Shown: positions 8,907-18,174 of the stretch, piece by piece
How the letters are laid out: every line of letters begins with the position of its first letter
Position numbering within the stretch: the stretch's first letter is position 1
Assembly: GCF_000007665.1 (NCBI RefSeq)
Contig: NC_006087.1
Location: 186,001-250,000 of the forward strand
Direction: 5' to 3'
DNA from: Leifsonia xyli subsp. xyli str. CTCB07
Lineage (GTDB): Bacteria > Actinomycetota > Actinomycetes > Actinomycetales > Microbacteriaceae
Length of the DNA stretch: 64,000 bases
Notes under the pieces: model-generated
Seen by the model: only the letters and a program-made list of their open reading frames with translations
What the model was told of the DNA's origin: nothing
Database searches by the model: none
Program-made: the position numbers and the translations under genes

Positions 8907-10552
8907 TCAGGCGTTACGGCGCCGGCGGATTCCCCAGGCAGCGTCCCCGCCCGCGGTGCCGAGCGCGAGCGCTGCCACACCGAGCGAGACGACCGGCAGA
9001 GGCGCCTCGTTGAACGTGACGGCGTCCGAAGTGACGCCATTCACGGTCTGAGTGATGCTCAGCGGTGCCTTCGTGCCCTCCGGGATCGTGACCGACCAGG
9101 TGCCGTCGGCAGCCGGAGTGGCGGTGCCGACGATGTTTCCGTCAGCGTCCTTGACGGTGACCTCACCGTCCGCGGAGCCCATGCCGGACAGGATGTAGGC
9201 GCCCGACTCATCGGGGCCGGCGATCTGCAGGTCCGTAACGGCGTCCGGCTTGCCGGGGGTCTCGTCGGCGGTGAAGGTGAAGGCATCGTCCAGCGTGAAC
9301 GACTTGCCCGACGCGGTGGTGACGACCACGTCGACCTGGCCCTCGGCGTGGCTCGGGGTGACCGCGGTCACACTGGCGCCGTTCTGCGAGGTGGATGGTG
9401 CTGCCGTTCCGCCGAATGTCACGCCGGCAACGGTCTCAGCCTGTCCCGTCGAGACCTGGGCAAAGGCGCCGAGGGCGCGCTACGTGTACGATTTGCCATC
9501 GGTCGCGGTGCCGCCGACCTCCCAGGCGCCGGAGAGCGGGTGGACGCTGGCCGAGATGCTCTTGAACGAGACGCCGGCCGGTGCCGCGACTTTCACGCCG
9601 CTGCCACTGTACACTTGGCCGTCAGCGCCCAGGAAGAACATTCCGTTGGCGCTGGACTCGGCTGATGCCAGCGTGTTGTTCTTCGCGAACGCCGCGGAGT
9701 TGTACGAGGAGTACGGCGTGCCGTCGGTCGCGATTGCGCCGAGCATCCAAGCCTGGTTGCCGGAGTTGATCGTTCCGGTGAGCTCCTTGAACTTGACGCC
9801 CGCGGGAGCAGCGATCTTCGTGCCGGTGCGCGTGTAGACGTCGCCGTCGGAGCTGAGGAACGCCATACCGATAGCCGACTCCTCGACGTCGGTGACAGGA
9901 GCCTTCGAGAAGTCGCCCATGCTCTCGGACACGTAAGCGCTGCCGTCGGCTGTGACACCGGCGACCATCCATGTGCCCGTGACCGGGTTCTGGCTGGCGC
10001 TGATGCTGGTGAACGAGACGTCGGCCGGGGCGGCGATATGCGCGCCGCCGCCACCGTACACCTGGCCCTCGTCTCCGAGGAACCAGATTCCGTTGACCGT
10101 CGAGGTCGAGGCGGGAACATTCGAACTGTGCGCGAACGTCGAAGAGCCGTATGAGAAGTACGGTGTGCCGTCGGTCGCGATTGCGCCGACCATCACCGCG
10201 CCGTTTCCGGTGTCCAAGCCTCCCGAAACCTGCTTGAAGGTCACGCCCGCCGGCGCGTTGATCATGGTGACGTTCTCCAGGTAGACGTTGCCGTCCTCCC
10301 TCAGGTACACCATACCGAGCGCGGAGTCCGTCGAGTAGATGTCGCCGCTCAGCATCGGGACCGAGATGATTGGTCTGGGTGCCACCCGACACCGAGCCCG
10401 AGGACGGAGAGACCGTTCAGCAGCGCGGTTCCCAGTGCGATGATCGTTGCCGCCATTCCGAAGGAGGCGCCCCGCTTGGCAAGCCTCGCCTTGTTGCTTG
10501 TAATCGTCCGTCGTGACCTTTCTCTGTGCCTTGTCGCCGAGATCTTGGTCAT
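8907..10552 (-). pseudogene. Secreted repeat surface protein with IPT/TIG-like domain and C-terminal TM-Arg anchor; frameshift plus TAG
   Basis: The ATG at 10552 (MTKISATRHRERS) begins a long signal peptide with hydrophobic core MAATIIALGTALLNGLSVLG. A frameshift at about 10375-10390 leads into four repeats of ~72 residues with a shared pattern (GMVYLREDGNVY, APAGVTFK, GAIATDGTPY), reminiscent of RCC1/beta-propeller units; repeats 1/3 and 2/4 match best. A TAG at 9480-9482 interrupts the frame once, after GKSYT. Downstream is an Ig-like/IPT region (AVTPSHAEGQVDVVVTTASG) and a domain with DGTWSVTIPEGT. The end, LPVVSLGVAALALG then GIRRRRNA, is motif-helix-Arg cluster, the form of a wall or exosortase sorting signal. 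It was probably a displayed adhesin-like protein. Confidence 0.7.
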
Positions 10553-10663
10553 CGCGGCCACATTCAGCCTGACCGGAGCGTCGGCTGGGCGGACTGCGGA
10601 TCGGATAATCACCCGCCGCTTCACCCGCACGGGTCAGCGCAGTGTCTCTGGGATGCTGGAGCT

Positions 10664-11480
10664 ATGCCTTCCACTGCCGAGCTTCTCGAAATCGCCGTCG
10701 CTGTCGCCCGCCGTGCCGCCGCCCTCGCGCAGCAGCAGCGTCGCGACGGTGTCGAGGTCGCGGCGTCCAAGTCCACGCTGACCGATATCGTTACGAATGC
10801 TGACCGCGAGGCGGAGTCGCTCATCCATCCGGGATGCGCTGGCGGCGGCGCGGCCCCGGGATGGGTTCCTCGGGGAGGAGACGGGGGCGGACCGGGGGAG
10901 CAGCGGGCTCACCTGGGTGGTGGACCCGATCGACGGGACTGTCAACTACTTCTATGGCATCCCCGCCTACGCGGTGAGTGTCGCGGTGGTGGAGGGCGAC
11001 CCGGACCCGGCGAGCTGGGTGACGCTGGCGAGGGCGGTGGCGAACCTGGAGTCGCGGGAGGTGTTCACCGCTGCCGCGGGGGCCGGGGCTCGGCTCAACG
11101 GCACGGCGCTGCGGGTGAATGGGGGTGTCGAGCTTCCGCTGGCACTGGTCGGGACGGGGTTCGGCTACGACGCGGCGATGCGCACGCGTCAGGCGCAGTT
11201 CGTCGCTGAGCTGGTCGGGCGGGTGCGGGATGTCCGTCGCATCGGGGCGGCGTCGCTGGATCTGTGCGGACTTGCGGCCGGACGGCTGGATGCGTATTTC
11301 GAGCGGTGGCTGAACCCGTGGGATCATGCGGCCGGGGCGCTCATCGCCCGCGAAGCGGGGGCGCGGGTCGGCGGCAGGGCGGGCGGCGCAGAGGGCCGAG
11401 AGCTCCTGATCGCGGCGGCCCCCGGGCTGTACGAGCAGCTGGACCCGCTGGTCCAGCGCTTTTACGCGGGGTGGGAGTGA
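10664..11480 (+). pseudogene. Inositol monophosphatase-family phosphatase (histidinol-phosphatase-like), frameshifted
   Basis: The product has the IMPase metal-site motifs: GEETG preceded by DGFL, then WVVDPIDGTVNYFYGIP, and a late NPWDHAAGALIAREAGA. It would remove phosphate from inositol-, histidinol- or similar phosphates using Mg. The ATG is at 10664 and the stop at 11480. At 10823-10830 ATCC is present twice in tandem; removing one copy joins AESLI to RDALAAARPRDGF in frame, so a 4-bp duplication broke the gene. No other lesion is seen. Confidence 0.8.
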
Positions 11481-11529
11481 GAGCGGCTCAGATGAGAGTA
11501 TCAGTTACCAATTTGTTATATTAGATTGG

Positions 11530-11830
11530 GTGTGCCCCCGATCTGACCTGAAAACGCACTTCACCCGCCGGGAACGACGGGTCATCGAAGAGGCTGTCCC
11601 CCGTGAACCCGCGCGGACATTCAGCCGCGGGGTGACCCTGTTGGCGATGACCTCCGCACTCGGCATCGGGGTCGCCACGTCCGTTCCGGCGATGTCGCTG
11701 CTGACCGAGGAGCAGGTGCGAACGAGCGCCGCCGCCCACTTCTCCAGCCGCTCGGAGACCGGGGGAGAGCAGCAGGCGCTCGACCAGGTGACGCTGGACG
11801 CCGGGACGCCGATCGTGCGCGAGAGCGGAC
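11530..11830 (+). pseudogene. 5' fragment of a secreted protein gene (NlpC/P60-hydrolase-like leader), cut by IS481
   Basis: The GTG at 11530 opens a frame that reads THFTRRERRVIEEAVPRE and SRGVTLLAMTSALGIGVATS, a long basic signal peptide of the kind found on Microbacteriaceae peptidoglycan hydrolases. About 95 codons remain before the frame passes directly into IS481 transposase sequence at about 11831. An AT-rich stretch at 11500-11525 probably carried its promoter. The catalytic part is missing, so the enzyme class is inferred from the leader only. Confidence 0.45.
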
Positions 11831-12573
11831 GCCTGGGGCCGGTGCAGATCGCCGGCGAGCTTGGCCTTCCCGCCTCGACCGTCCACGCCGTCCTGGTGTG
11901 CTGCCGCATCAACCGGCTCTGCACCATTGATCGGGTCACGGGCGAGCCGATCCGTCGCTACGAGCACGACCACCCTGGATCGCTGATCCATGTCGACGTG
12001 ACGAAGTTCGGCAACATCCCCAACGGCGGCGGCTGACGATTCGTCGGCCGCGTCCAGGGCGAACGCAACCGGGAAGCGACCGCCACCCGCACGAAGAGCA
12101 GGAACCACCGCTACGAGCCACGGTTGGGCACCGCGTTCGTCTACACGATCATCGACGACCACTCCCGCGTCGCCTACGCCGAGATCTGCTCCGACGAGAA
12201 GGCGGACACCGCGATCGGTGTCCTGCGGCGTGCTGTCGCCTGGTTCGCCGACCGGGATGTCAGCGTCGAACTCGTCCTCTCGGACAACGGCTCCGCCTAC
12301 AAGTCCTACGCCTGGCGAGACGCCTGCACAGAGCTCGGGATCAGGGCGAAGAAGACCCGACCATACCGACCACAGACCAACGGGAAGATCAAACGCTTCC
12401 ACCGCACACTCGCCGACGGCTGGGCCTACGCCCAGTTCTATGGTTCAGAGGCCGAACGACGAGAAGCACTCCCCGGCTGGCCCCACTTCTACAATCATCA
12501 CCAGCACCACTCCGCCATCAGAGCCCCACCCATTAGCAGAATCGACAACAACCTCCCTGGACATCACACCTAG
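11831..12573 (+). mobile_element. IS481-family element, copy 1, 5'-truncated
   Basis: The transposase frame reads RLGPVQIAGELGLPASTVHA, then a TGA at 12034-12036, then RFVGRVQGERNREAT, and ends at TAG 12573 within a CTAG. The catalytic Asp in HVDVTKFG and Asp in LSDNGSAYKS are present, but the DDE Glu is Lys here (NGKIKRFHRTL, Glu in copies 2 and 3), so this copy cannot be active. The left third of the element is gone and the frame is fused to a secreted-protein leader. Confidence 0.85.
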
Positions 12574-12579
12574 GTCGGG

Positions 12580-14076
12580 CTAGCCAACCGGAAGGCCCGT
12601 CTCGCGGTAGGACGCGAGCTCTTCCGGGGTTCCGAAGCAGTAGAAGGTGCCCCGGGCGAGCCTGACCGTCGATCCGCGGGACAGCATCCGGTTGTACACG
12701 AGCGACAGGTAGGACTCGGTGACGTCACCAGCCTGGGCCGCCTCGACGACCTCGCGGGCGCACTCCTGGAACTCCCCGGCGCGGCGGAAGAAGTAGACGC
12801 CCATGAGGGCATTGCGCGAGATCGCGACCTTCTCCGCCGTACGCACGACACGGCCGTTGTCGTCCGTCGCGGCGAAGCTGTAGCGCGGGTCCGAGGAGGG
12901 AAAGGACAGCAGCACTCCATCGGCGCCGCCCGCCGTCGCGCGTGCAAGCTCGGAGGCGTAGCCGGGGCTTTCGAAAGCGATGTCGCAGTCCATAATGAGC
13001 AGCGGCCGCTCGGGGTCCAGCGGCGCGGCGAGCACCGTCTCGGCTGCTCCGCCTGTCGGCGCGGCGAGTTCGACGACCCGCAGATCCGGGGACGCCGCCC
13101 GCAAGGCGGTGCCCAGGCCGTGATCCCGCTGGAGTTCGGCACGGATGATCGCCGTCACGTCGCCACGGATGCCCGCGGCCGTGAGCGAGTCGAGCGCCTT
13201 GCGGAACATCGGCCCGCCGTCCACCTCGATGAGAGGTTTCGGCTGTGTCTCGCTCGTCGCGCGGAAGCGCTGGCCGAGCTCGGCCATCGGGAGGACGATC
13301 TGAAGCGGCTCGGTCATGCCAGTCGATCCCAATTCGTAGTCGGAGGCGGGAGCGACCGGCCCCCACGGGTCGTGCCGGAAACGCCAGCGGGCCAGAATCC
13401 CCAGTCCCTCGCTGAACACCCGCACATTGCGGGCGTTGGAGACCTGGTCTTCTTCGCGCCAGGTGATCGGCTCGTAGCGGAAGTCGACGCGCCGGCGGAT
13501 CAGGTCGAGGATGAGTTCGTAGTTGAAACTGAGCCGGTCGCCGAAGCGGAGGTAGCTGCGCGGGTCGAGGTCGGCGAGCGCGAAGAGGTTGAGCCCCGAG
13601 CCGAGGTCGGTCAGCGCCCGGAAGGTACACACGGAGTAGATCGCGTTGAGGACGCGATTGCCGAAGATGCGTTTGAGGTCGTACCCGTGAAGGCGGGAGC
13701 CGCGGCCGAAGCGGGAGCCGAGCACGGTCTGCGGACCCCCGGCGGCGGCGTACGCGATGAGGTCGTACGCCTCTTCTGCCCGCGCCTGGTCGTCGCCGTG
13801 CAGGATGACGACATGCGTGGCCCTGGCCTCCCGTGCTTTGAGGAAGACGGTTTTGTACGTGCCGCCGAGGTTCACGTTGCGGCGGTTGCGGAAAACCCGG
13901 AGGTTGCCCCAGTTCGCTGCGTGCTCGACAGCAACCTCCGCCGTTCCATCGGTGCTGCCGTTGTCGACGACCCAGACCTCCTGCACGCTGGCCGCACGGC
14001 CGGCGTCGAGGGCCGCGAGGACGCGCGGCAGCTGAGGGGCGCAGTTGTAGGCGGGTATCGCGATGATGGTCTTCAC
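12580..14076 (-). CDS. Glycosyltransferase family 2 fused to a sugar-phosphate nucleotidyltransferase-like domain
   Basis: From GTG 14076, which overlaps the stop of the gene before it by four bases, the first ~250 residues are a GT-A domain: AIPAYNCAPQLPRVLAAL, VVDNGSTDGTAEV, HGDDQ. From residue ~254 a second domain starts with IVLPMAELGQRFR and QPKPLIEVDGGPMFRKAL, the signature of nucleotidyltransferases (GlmU/RmlA fold), with MDCDIAF as the metal site. The join STG-MTEP has an internal ATG (13318), so these may once have been two overlapping genes now fused by a frame change, or a true bifunctional enzyme. The likely role is making and transferring an activated sugar for an envelope glycan, with the neighbouring membrane genes. 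Confidence 0.75.
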   Translation of the reverse strand: MKTIIAIPAYNCAPQLPRVLAALDAGRAASVQEVWVVDNGSTDGTAEVAVEHAANWGNLRVFRNRRNVNLGGTYKTVFLKAREARATHVVILHGDDQARAEEAYDLIAYAAAGGPQTVLGSRFGRGSRLHGYDLKRIFGNRVLNAIYSVCTFRALTDLGSGLNLFALADLDPRSYLRFGDRLSFNYELILDLIRRRVDFRYEPITWREEDQVSNARNVRVFSEGLGILARWRFRHDPWGPVAPASDYELGSTGMTEPLQIVLPMAELGQRFRATSETQPKPLIEVDGGPMFRKALDSLTAAGIRGDVTAIIRAELQRDHGLGTALRAASPDLRVVELAAPTGGAAETVLAAPLDPERPLLIMDCDIAFESPGYASELARATAGGADGVLLSFPSSDPRYSFAATDDNGRVVRTAEKVAISRNALMGVYFFRRAGEFQECAREVVEAAQAGDVTESYLSLVYNRMLSRGSTVRLARGTFYCFGTPEELASYRETGLPVG

Positions 14077-16219
14077 GGACGTCCAGAGGTCAGCGGGCGG
14101 TGCGCGTACTGCGCGAGGAATCGGTCGAGGATCTGCACCGAGCGAGCGTAGTAAACCAGCACGGTGGCCGGGTCGATGACGACGCGGTGGCTGAGCATCC
14201 GGCCATACAGCAGGCCGACGTGGAAGGGCAGGCTCCGCCGCTCGGTGGGGGTGAGGCGTTCCCCGGCGAGCGCCTCCGTCCACTCCGCGAGCTCCTGGTA
14301 GCGGGCGGATCGGTAGGACTCGAACCCGATCTCGGCACGGCCCCCGGCCGGGTCGATCCGAATCCGGGGGCTCCGGTCGCTCTCATTCAGGAACTCATAG
14401 CCTCCCCAGAGCGACTGAAAGTGCCGCGCGAAGTCGAGCACCGGCCCGCGGACCTGGTTATCGTCCGAGGGGTCGATGATGAGGATGTCCCCGCTGTCCG
14501 GGTCGATGAGCAGATTGTCGATGGTGAGGTCGCCGTGGATGGCCGCGGACTCGCGATACGTGATGAGGTCTTCCCACGCCCGTTCGTCGGCGACGATCGC
14601 GCTCAAGAGCTGACGGAGCCCAGGGTGCTCCTGCCCGGCGATGCCGACCGTCTCGCAGGCGAGCACCGCGGCGAGTTCGGGGTGGAGAGCCGCGGCCTGA
14701 TCCAGCCGGTCGGCCAGCCGCTCTTGCAGATACTGCGCCACGGTCTCGGGATGCCGCGCCTCCGTCCGGAGGTCGTAGACGTGGTCGAACATCGTGTCCC
14801 AGACACGGCGGAGGGCACGCTGACCGTCTTCGGGCGAGGCCGAGTGGAGGTAGCCGAACATGGTCGTGGTGGCCGGATCGAACTCGATGTCGAACGAGTA
14901 GTACCCCGGTCCGTCCGTTTCGCCGAGGGCGCGCACCACGTTCGGCGTGGCAGAGTGACGCCGAAGCCATCGGTACTGCTGTGCGAGCTTCTCGCGGTGC
15001 TGCTCCGGAACCACCTTGCGCACCCGGGCGACTCCGTCCTCGCGGACGAGCGCGGTGACGGCGTCGGAGCCGCCTTTGAAAAAGCGGACCACCTCCAGGT
15101 CGCCGCGCACTTCGAGCCGGTGCAGGGCGAGGGCGAGATCGTCCCGGCGGAGGAAGGAGTCCACGAAGGTCGCGAGTTCGGCGTCGCGGCGCTGCGTGTG
15201 GTCGAGCCCGCCGATGTCGCCACCGGTCGCAGTCGCGTCCACACGCGCGAAGAACGACGGGAGGCACAGCCGGAAGGCGCCGTAGAGGGCGGTCGGGAGG
15301 GTGAGGACGATCCAGATGAGGAAGCCCGGCGCGAGCGTCCAGCCGAGGCCCTCGAACGCCCCCGACGAGTTCAGGAACCCGCTGATGGAGCGCGAGTATT
15401 CCCCGACCGAGGGGAGGCCCAGCAGGGTTTCGGGGAAGAGAAAGGGCGCGAGCACACCGGCGGACGCGTTCCCGGCCGCCGAGTCCGGCAGCGCACCGGC
15501 GAGGACGACGTAGACCGCCGTCAGATATCCGAGCCAGGAGAGGCCGAACGCGGCCACGTACGCTCCGAGCTTGCGCGGCGAGCGCAGGAAGCTCTGATAG
15601 CCATGCACCGTCGACCACACGGACATCCGCACGCGGGCGCGCGGCCGGTCGGCGAGCACCGATGTCACAGCCACGACCATCCGCATCAGCAGCCGGTTCT
15701 CCCGGACGAGCAGCACGAAGAGGAGCAGGATCGACCCGGTGACCGCGAGGATCAGGATGGCCGGTCCGACGACGGCGACGGACAGCCCGACGACGCTCCC
15801 GAAGATAAGGAGGGCTCCCGCGACGACGATCACATCGAGCAGGCGTTCGAGCGCGATCGCGGTTCCGGTGTAGAGAAGGCCGATCCGCAGGCGCCGGCTG
15901 AGTACGAGAGTGCGCACGACTTCGCCAGCGCTGAGCGGGAGGAGGAGCGTGAACAGCACGCCGGCAGAAAGCGCGTCGACGTGCTGGACCAGGCCACCGG
16001 GCCGGGCCTGGTCCAGCACCGTCTGAGTCCGCAGCGCCCGGGCGAGGTTGCCCATCATGACGAGCATGGCGGCGATCAGGAGCGAGAGAGGTCGACCGGT
16101 CCGGGCCAGTGGTCGATGAACGCTGCGATGGCCGGGATGTTGGTGACGGCGAACAGGCCGGCTCCCCCCAGCGCCGCGAGGAGGAGAACGGAGCGAAGGC
16201 GGGGGCGTCTAAGCGACAT
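14073..16219 (-). pseudogene. Flippase-like (LPG-synthase TM) protein fused to a kinase-like domain, frameshifted
   Basis: ATG 16219 starts MSLRRPRLRSVLLLAALGGA. At 16083-16090 a GA-dinucleotide run is one unit too long; removing two bases joins PVDLS to LLIAAMLVMMGNLARAL. The N-terminal ~330 residues have the lysylphosphatidylglycerol-synthase/flippase membrane pattern (LLPLSAGEVVRTL, ALERLLDVIVV). The C-terminal half is an aminoglycoside-phosphotransferase-like fold with catalytic loop AAIHGDLTIDNLLIDP and IIDPSDDN. Such a fusion could flip and phosphorylate a lipid-linked sugar, but this is inference. From 16067 to the stop at 14073 the reading frame is open without lesion. Confidence 0.7.
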
Positions 16220-16784
16220 CGGCACTCCACTCGATGCGGCCGACATCGACACCGGCGCCTTCGGCGGACCGGATGTCGGATTCCGAGTCCTCGAACGTGA
16301 TGCAGTCCTCGGGCCGGAGTCCGGCCGTCGCAAGGGCGAGGAGGTAGGGATCGGGCGCGGGCTTCGACCGTTCGGTGTCGTCGCCGGTCACGACGAAGGA
16401 GAACAGCTGGGTCAGATCGTGATGCTTGAGGACGGCGGCCACAGCGCCCGCCTTCGCGGTCGTGACCAGCGCGACTCGCGCAGTGCCCGACCAGGTCTGA
16501 AGTGTGCGCGCCAGCGGGCGATTGAGTTCGGTCTCACCGAGGAAAGCGGGATAGTGCCGGGCCTTGGCCGCGCGGACGCCCGCGACCTCGCCGGCGGAGA
16601 GTTCGGGAGCGATCCGCGGCAGGAAATCGCGGGAGTCCTCACCCCAGGTGGTCAGGAAGACCGGCCAGGTGAACTCGATGCCGAACTCCCCCAGAGCGGC
16701 TCGGTAGGCGGCGAAGTTGGCTTTCTCCGTAGCGACGAGCGTCCCATCGAGGTCGCAGAAGACCCCTCGCACGATCGCCATCAT
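16209..16784 (-). CDS. HAD-superfamily phosphatase
   Basis: The 191-residue protein has HAD motif I (FCDLDGTLVATE), motif II (ALVTTAKAG), the motif III lysine (KPAPDPYLLAL) and motif IV (ITFEDSESDI). It is a cytosolic sugar-phosphate-type phosphatase with a C1-type helical cap (residues ~20-80). Start ATG at 16784 or 16781. Its 3' end overlaps the start of the flippase-kinase gene by 11 bases, so the two are co-transcribed; the substrate is probably a phosphosugar of that cluster. Confidence 0.82.
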   Translation of the reverse strand: MMAIVRGVFCDLDGTLVATEKANFAAYRAALGEFGIEFTWPVFLTTWGEDSRDFLPRIAPELSAGEVAGVRAAKARHYPAFLGETELNRPLARTLQTWSGTARVALVTTAKAGAVAAVLKHHDLTQLFSFVVTGDDTERSKPAPDPYLLALATAGLRPEDCITFEDSESDIRSAEGAGVDVGRIEWSADVA

Positions 16785-16858
16785 GCGGTCAACGCTAAGC
16801 GACAGAAATACTGCCTCAGCCCGTTTCGGCGCGGCTTGGGGGCGAACGGCCGCTGATT

Positions 16859-17293
16859 TCAGGGTATTGTTGGTTCTTTGCGCGTTGCCAGGCGATCCAC
16901 AACGGCGAAAATGGCCCGAACCGCGAAGAAGTTCACCGCGAAGGAGAACGGGAGCGAGATCAGCTTGGCGGCCAGCGGCGCGAGCGCGAAGGCATCCACG
17001 CCTCCCTGGAGGAGGAGCGAGAAGAGGGCGATCGAGAAGCCGTACCAGCCGAAGAACGCGATGAGGCCCGCAACGGTGTGCCGACCGGGGAACACCATGC
17101 CACGGCTCAGCAGATAGACAACGAAGACCGAGCTGCTGGCGCTCACGAGATTGGCGGGTCCCGCCGCGACGCCGGCGGCGGTTAGGGCGGCATAGCCCCC
17201 CACATCGACGGTGACGCCGGCCACGGTGGTGGAGAGGAAGCGCACCAGCTGGCGGAGCAGAAGCCGAGACGCCGTCGAGGGTGAATGTGACAT
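16859..17293 (-). CDS. GtrA-family membrane protein
   Basis: This 144-residue protein (ATG 17293) has four membrane helices and the GtrA pattern: LVRFLSTTVAGVTVDVGGYA at the start, NLVSASSSVFVVYLLSRGMVF in the middle and FAVNFFAVRAIFAVVD at the end. GtrA proteins help move undecaprenyl-linked sugars across the membrane. It heads a minus-strand cluster with HAD, flippase-kinase and GT2 genes, in keeping with glycan modification at the cell surface. The upstream DNA (17294-17340) is AT-rich and probably holds the promoter. Confidence 0.8.
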   Translation of the reverse strand: MSHSPSTASRLLLRQLVRFLSTTVAGVTVDVGGYAALTAAGVAAGPANLVSASSSVFVVYLLSRGMVFPGRHTVAGLIAFFGWYGFSIALFSLLLQGGVDAFALAPLAAKLISLPFSFAVNFFAVRAIFAVVDRLATRKEPTIP

Positions 17294-17649
17294 TGTAACT
17301 TTAGAATACCTGAAATCGTTTCCACTGTCGAACCACCAGCGAAGCGCCGGTGCAGAGCGGACTCGCAGCAAGAATAACGACCCGATAACTAGCCCTCGTT
17401 ACCTTTTCGTTATAGAATTCAAGGGCAGTGGTTGTTTGCTGTGGCAGCCATCGCGAATGGGATTGCAGGACACTCTTGGTGAAAGGAGGAGGGCCGGTCG
17501 CCGGCCCTCCTCCGGTCCTCCCGGAACAGGGCCGCGTCCCGTTTCCGCGCTGGAGCCGATGGCGACGTCAGCGGATGGTGAGATGATGCAGTGCATCGAC
17601 CAGCCCGCAGACCCGATCGGGCGCGATCGATAGGACGAGGGGAGTCGTC
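17294..17649. other. Divergent intergenic region, promoters and hairpin
   Basis: No gene is seen in these 356 bases between the minus-strand GtrA gene and the plus-strand MarR gene. AT-rich tracts near 17300-17330 and 17395-17425 are likely promoters; the second contains several TTCGTTATAG-like runs. The hairpin at 17485-17513 is listed separately. Confidence 0.4.
17485..17513. terminator. 13-bp perfect hairpin
   Basis: GGAGGAGGGCCGG at 17485-17497 pairs perfectly with 17501-17513 around a TCG loop. There is no T-tract on either side. It may end a short transcript or act as an attenuator ahead of the MarR gene. Confidence 0.4.
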
Positions 17650-18117
17650 ATGAGCAACAGCGCGCCCACGGTGGGCACGGCCAAACAAACAAGGGCGACT
17701 GCGGTCGCCACCTGGGAGTCGCTGTTCCGTGCGCAGGTGGCTGTGATGCGGACACTCACCGCCGAATTCCCGACCCGCGACATCTCGCTCAACGAATACG
17801 ACGTGCTCTTCACCCTCTCGCGGCAGCCGAACCGCGAACTGCGCCTGCGGGACCTCAACAAACACGTCCTGCTCACGCAGCCGAGCGTCAGCCGGCTCGT
17901 CGACCGGCTCGCCGCCCGCGGACTGGTCGCCAAAGGTCCCGAACCCACCGACGCCCGCGGAACGGTCATCCGGATGACCGGCACCGGGTTCGAGCTGTTC
18001 CGGCGCGTGGCCGTCGAACATATGAAGACGATCACCGAACGAGTCGGCGGACGCCTCGACGCGCAGGAGCTGGAGACGCTCGCCGCGCTGTGCGACAAAC
18101 TGCGCGGAGGTTCCTGA
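17650..18117 (+). CDS. MarR-family transcription regulator
   Basis: The 155-residue protein has the MarR winged helix: LNEYDVLFTLSRQPNRELRL, then the recognition helix region VLLTQPSVSRLVDRLAARGL and the wing with DARGTVIRMT. Ribosome binding site GGAG at 17641-17644. MarR proteins bind as dimers to palindromes near their own promoter and release on small phenolic ligands. It lies just ahead of a PBP gene, but with 57 bases between and a separate putative start signal, so control of that gene is uncertain. Confidence 0.85.
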   Translation: MSNSAPTVGTAKQTRATAVATWESLFRAQVAVMRTLTAEFPTRDISLNEYDVLFTLSRQPNRELRLRDLNKHVLLTQPSVSRLVDRLAARGLVAKGPEPTDARGTVIRMTGTGFELFRRVAVEHMKTITERVGGRLDAQELETLAALCDKLRGGS

Positions 18118-18174
18118 GCAAGTTCTCCACATCCGGAGGCCAAATAGGAACTGCGGCAATCCGGCGCGCGTATC

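Noticed and set aside
9600..10390. Repeats in the surface-protein gene as a CRISPR-like or DNA-level repeat array
   Set aside because: The repeats are protein-level (~72 residues), diverged at DNA level and without spacers. No CRISPR array was seen anywhere in the window.
5262..10552. General amber (TAG) recoding in this organism
   Set aside because: TAG occurs in the glycosyltransferase, the surface protein and an IS256 remnant, but TAG also ends intact genes (acyltransferase 4275, pheA 51687, pgm 54389), and other pseudogenes are broken by TGA, TAA or indels. Local decay explains it.
14100..16856. 918-codon open frame on the plus strand
   Set aside because: It lies opposite the flippase-kinase and HAD genes in GC-rich DNA, has no domain motifs and a composition typical of antisense frames (Arg/Glu/Gly-rich).
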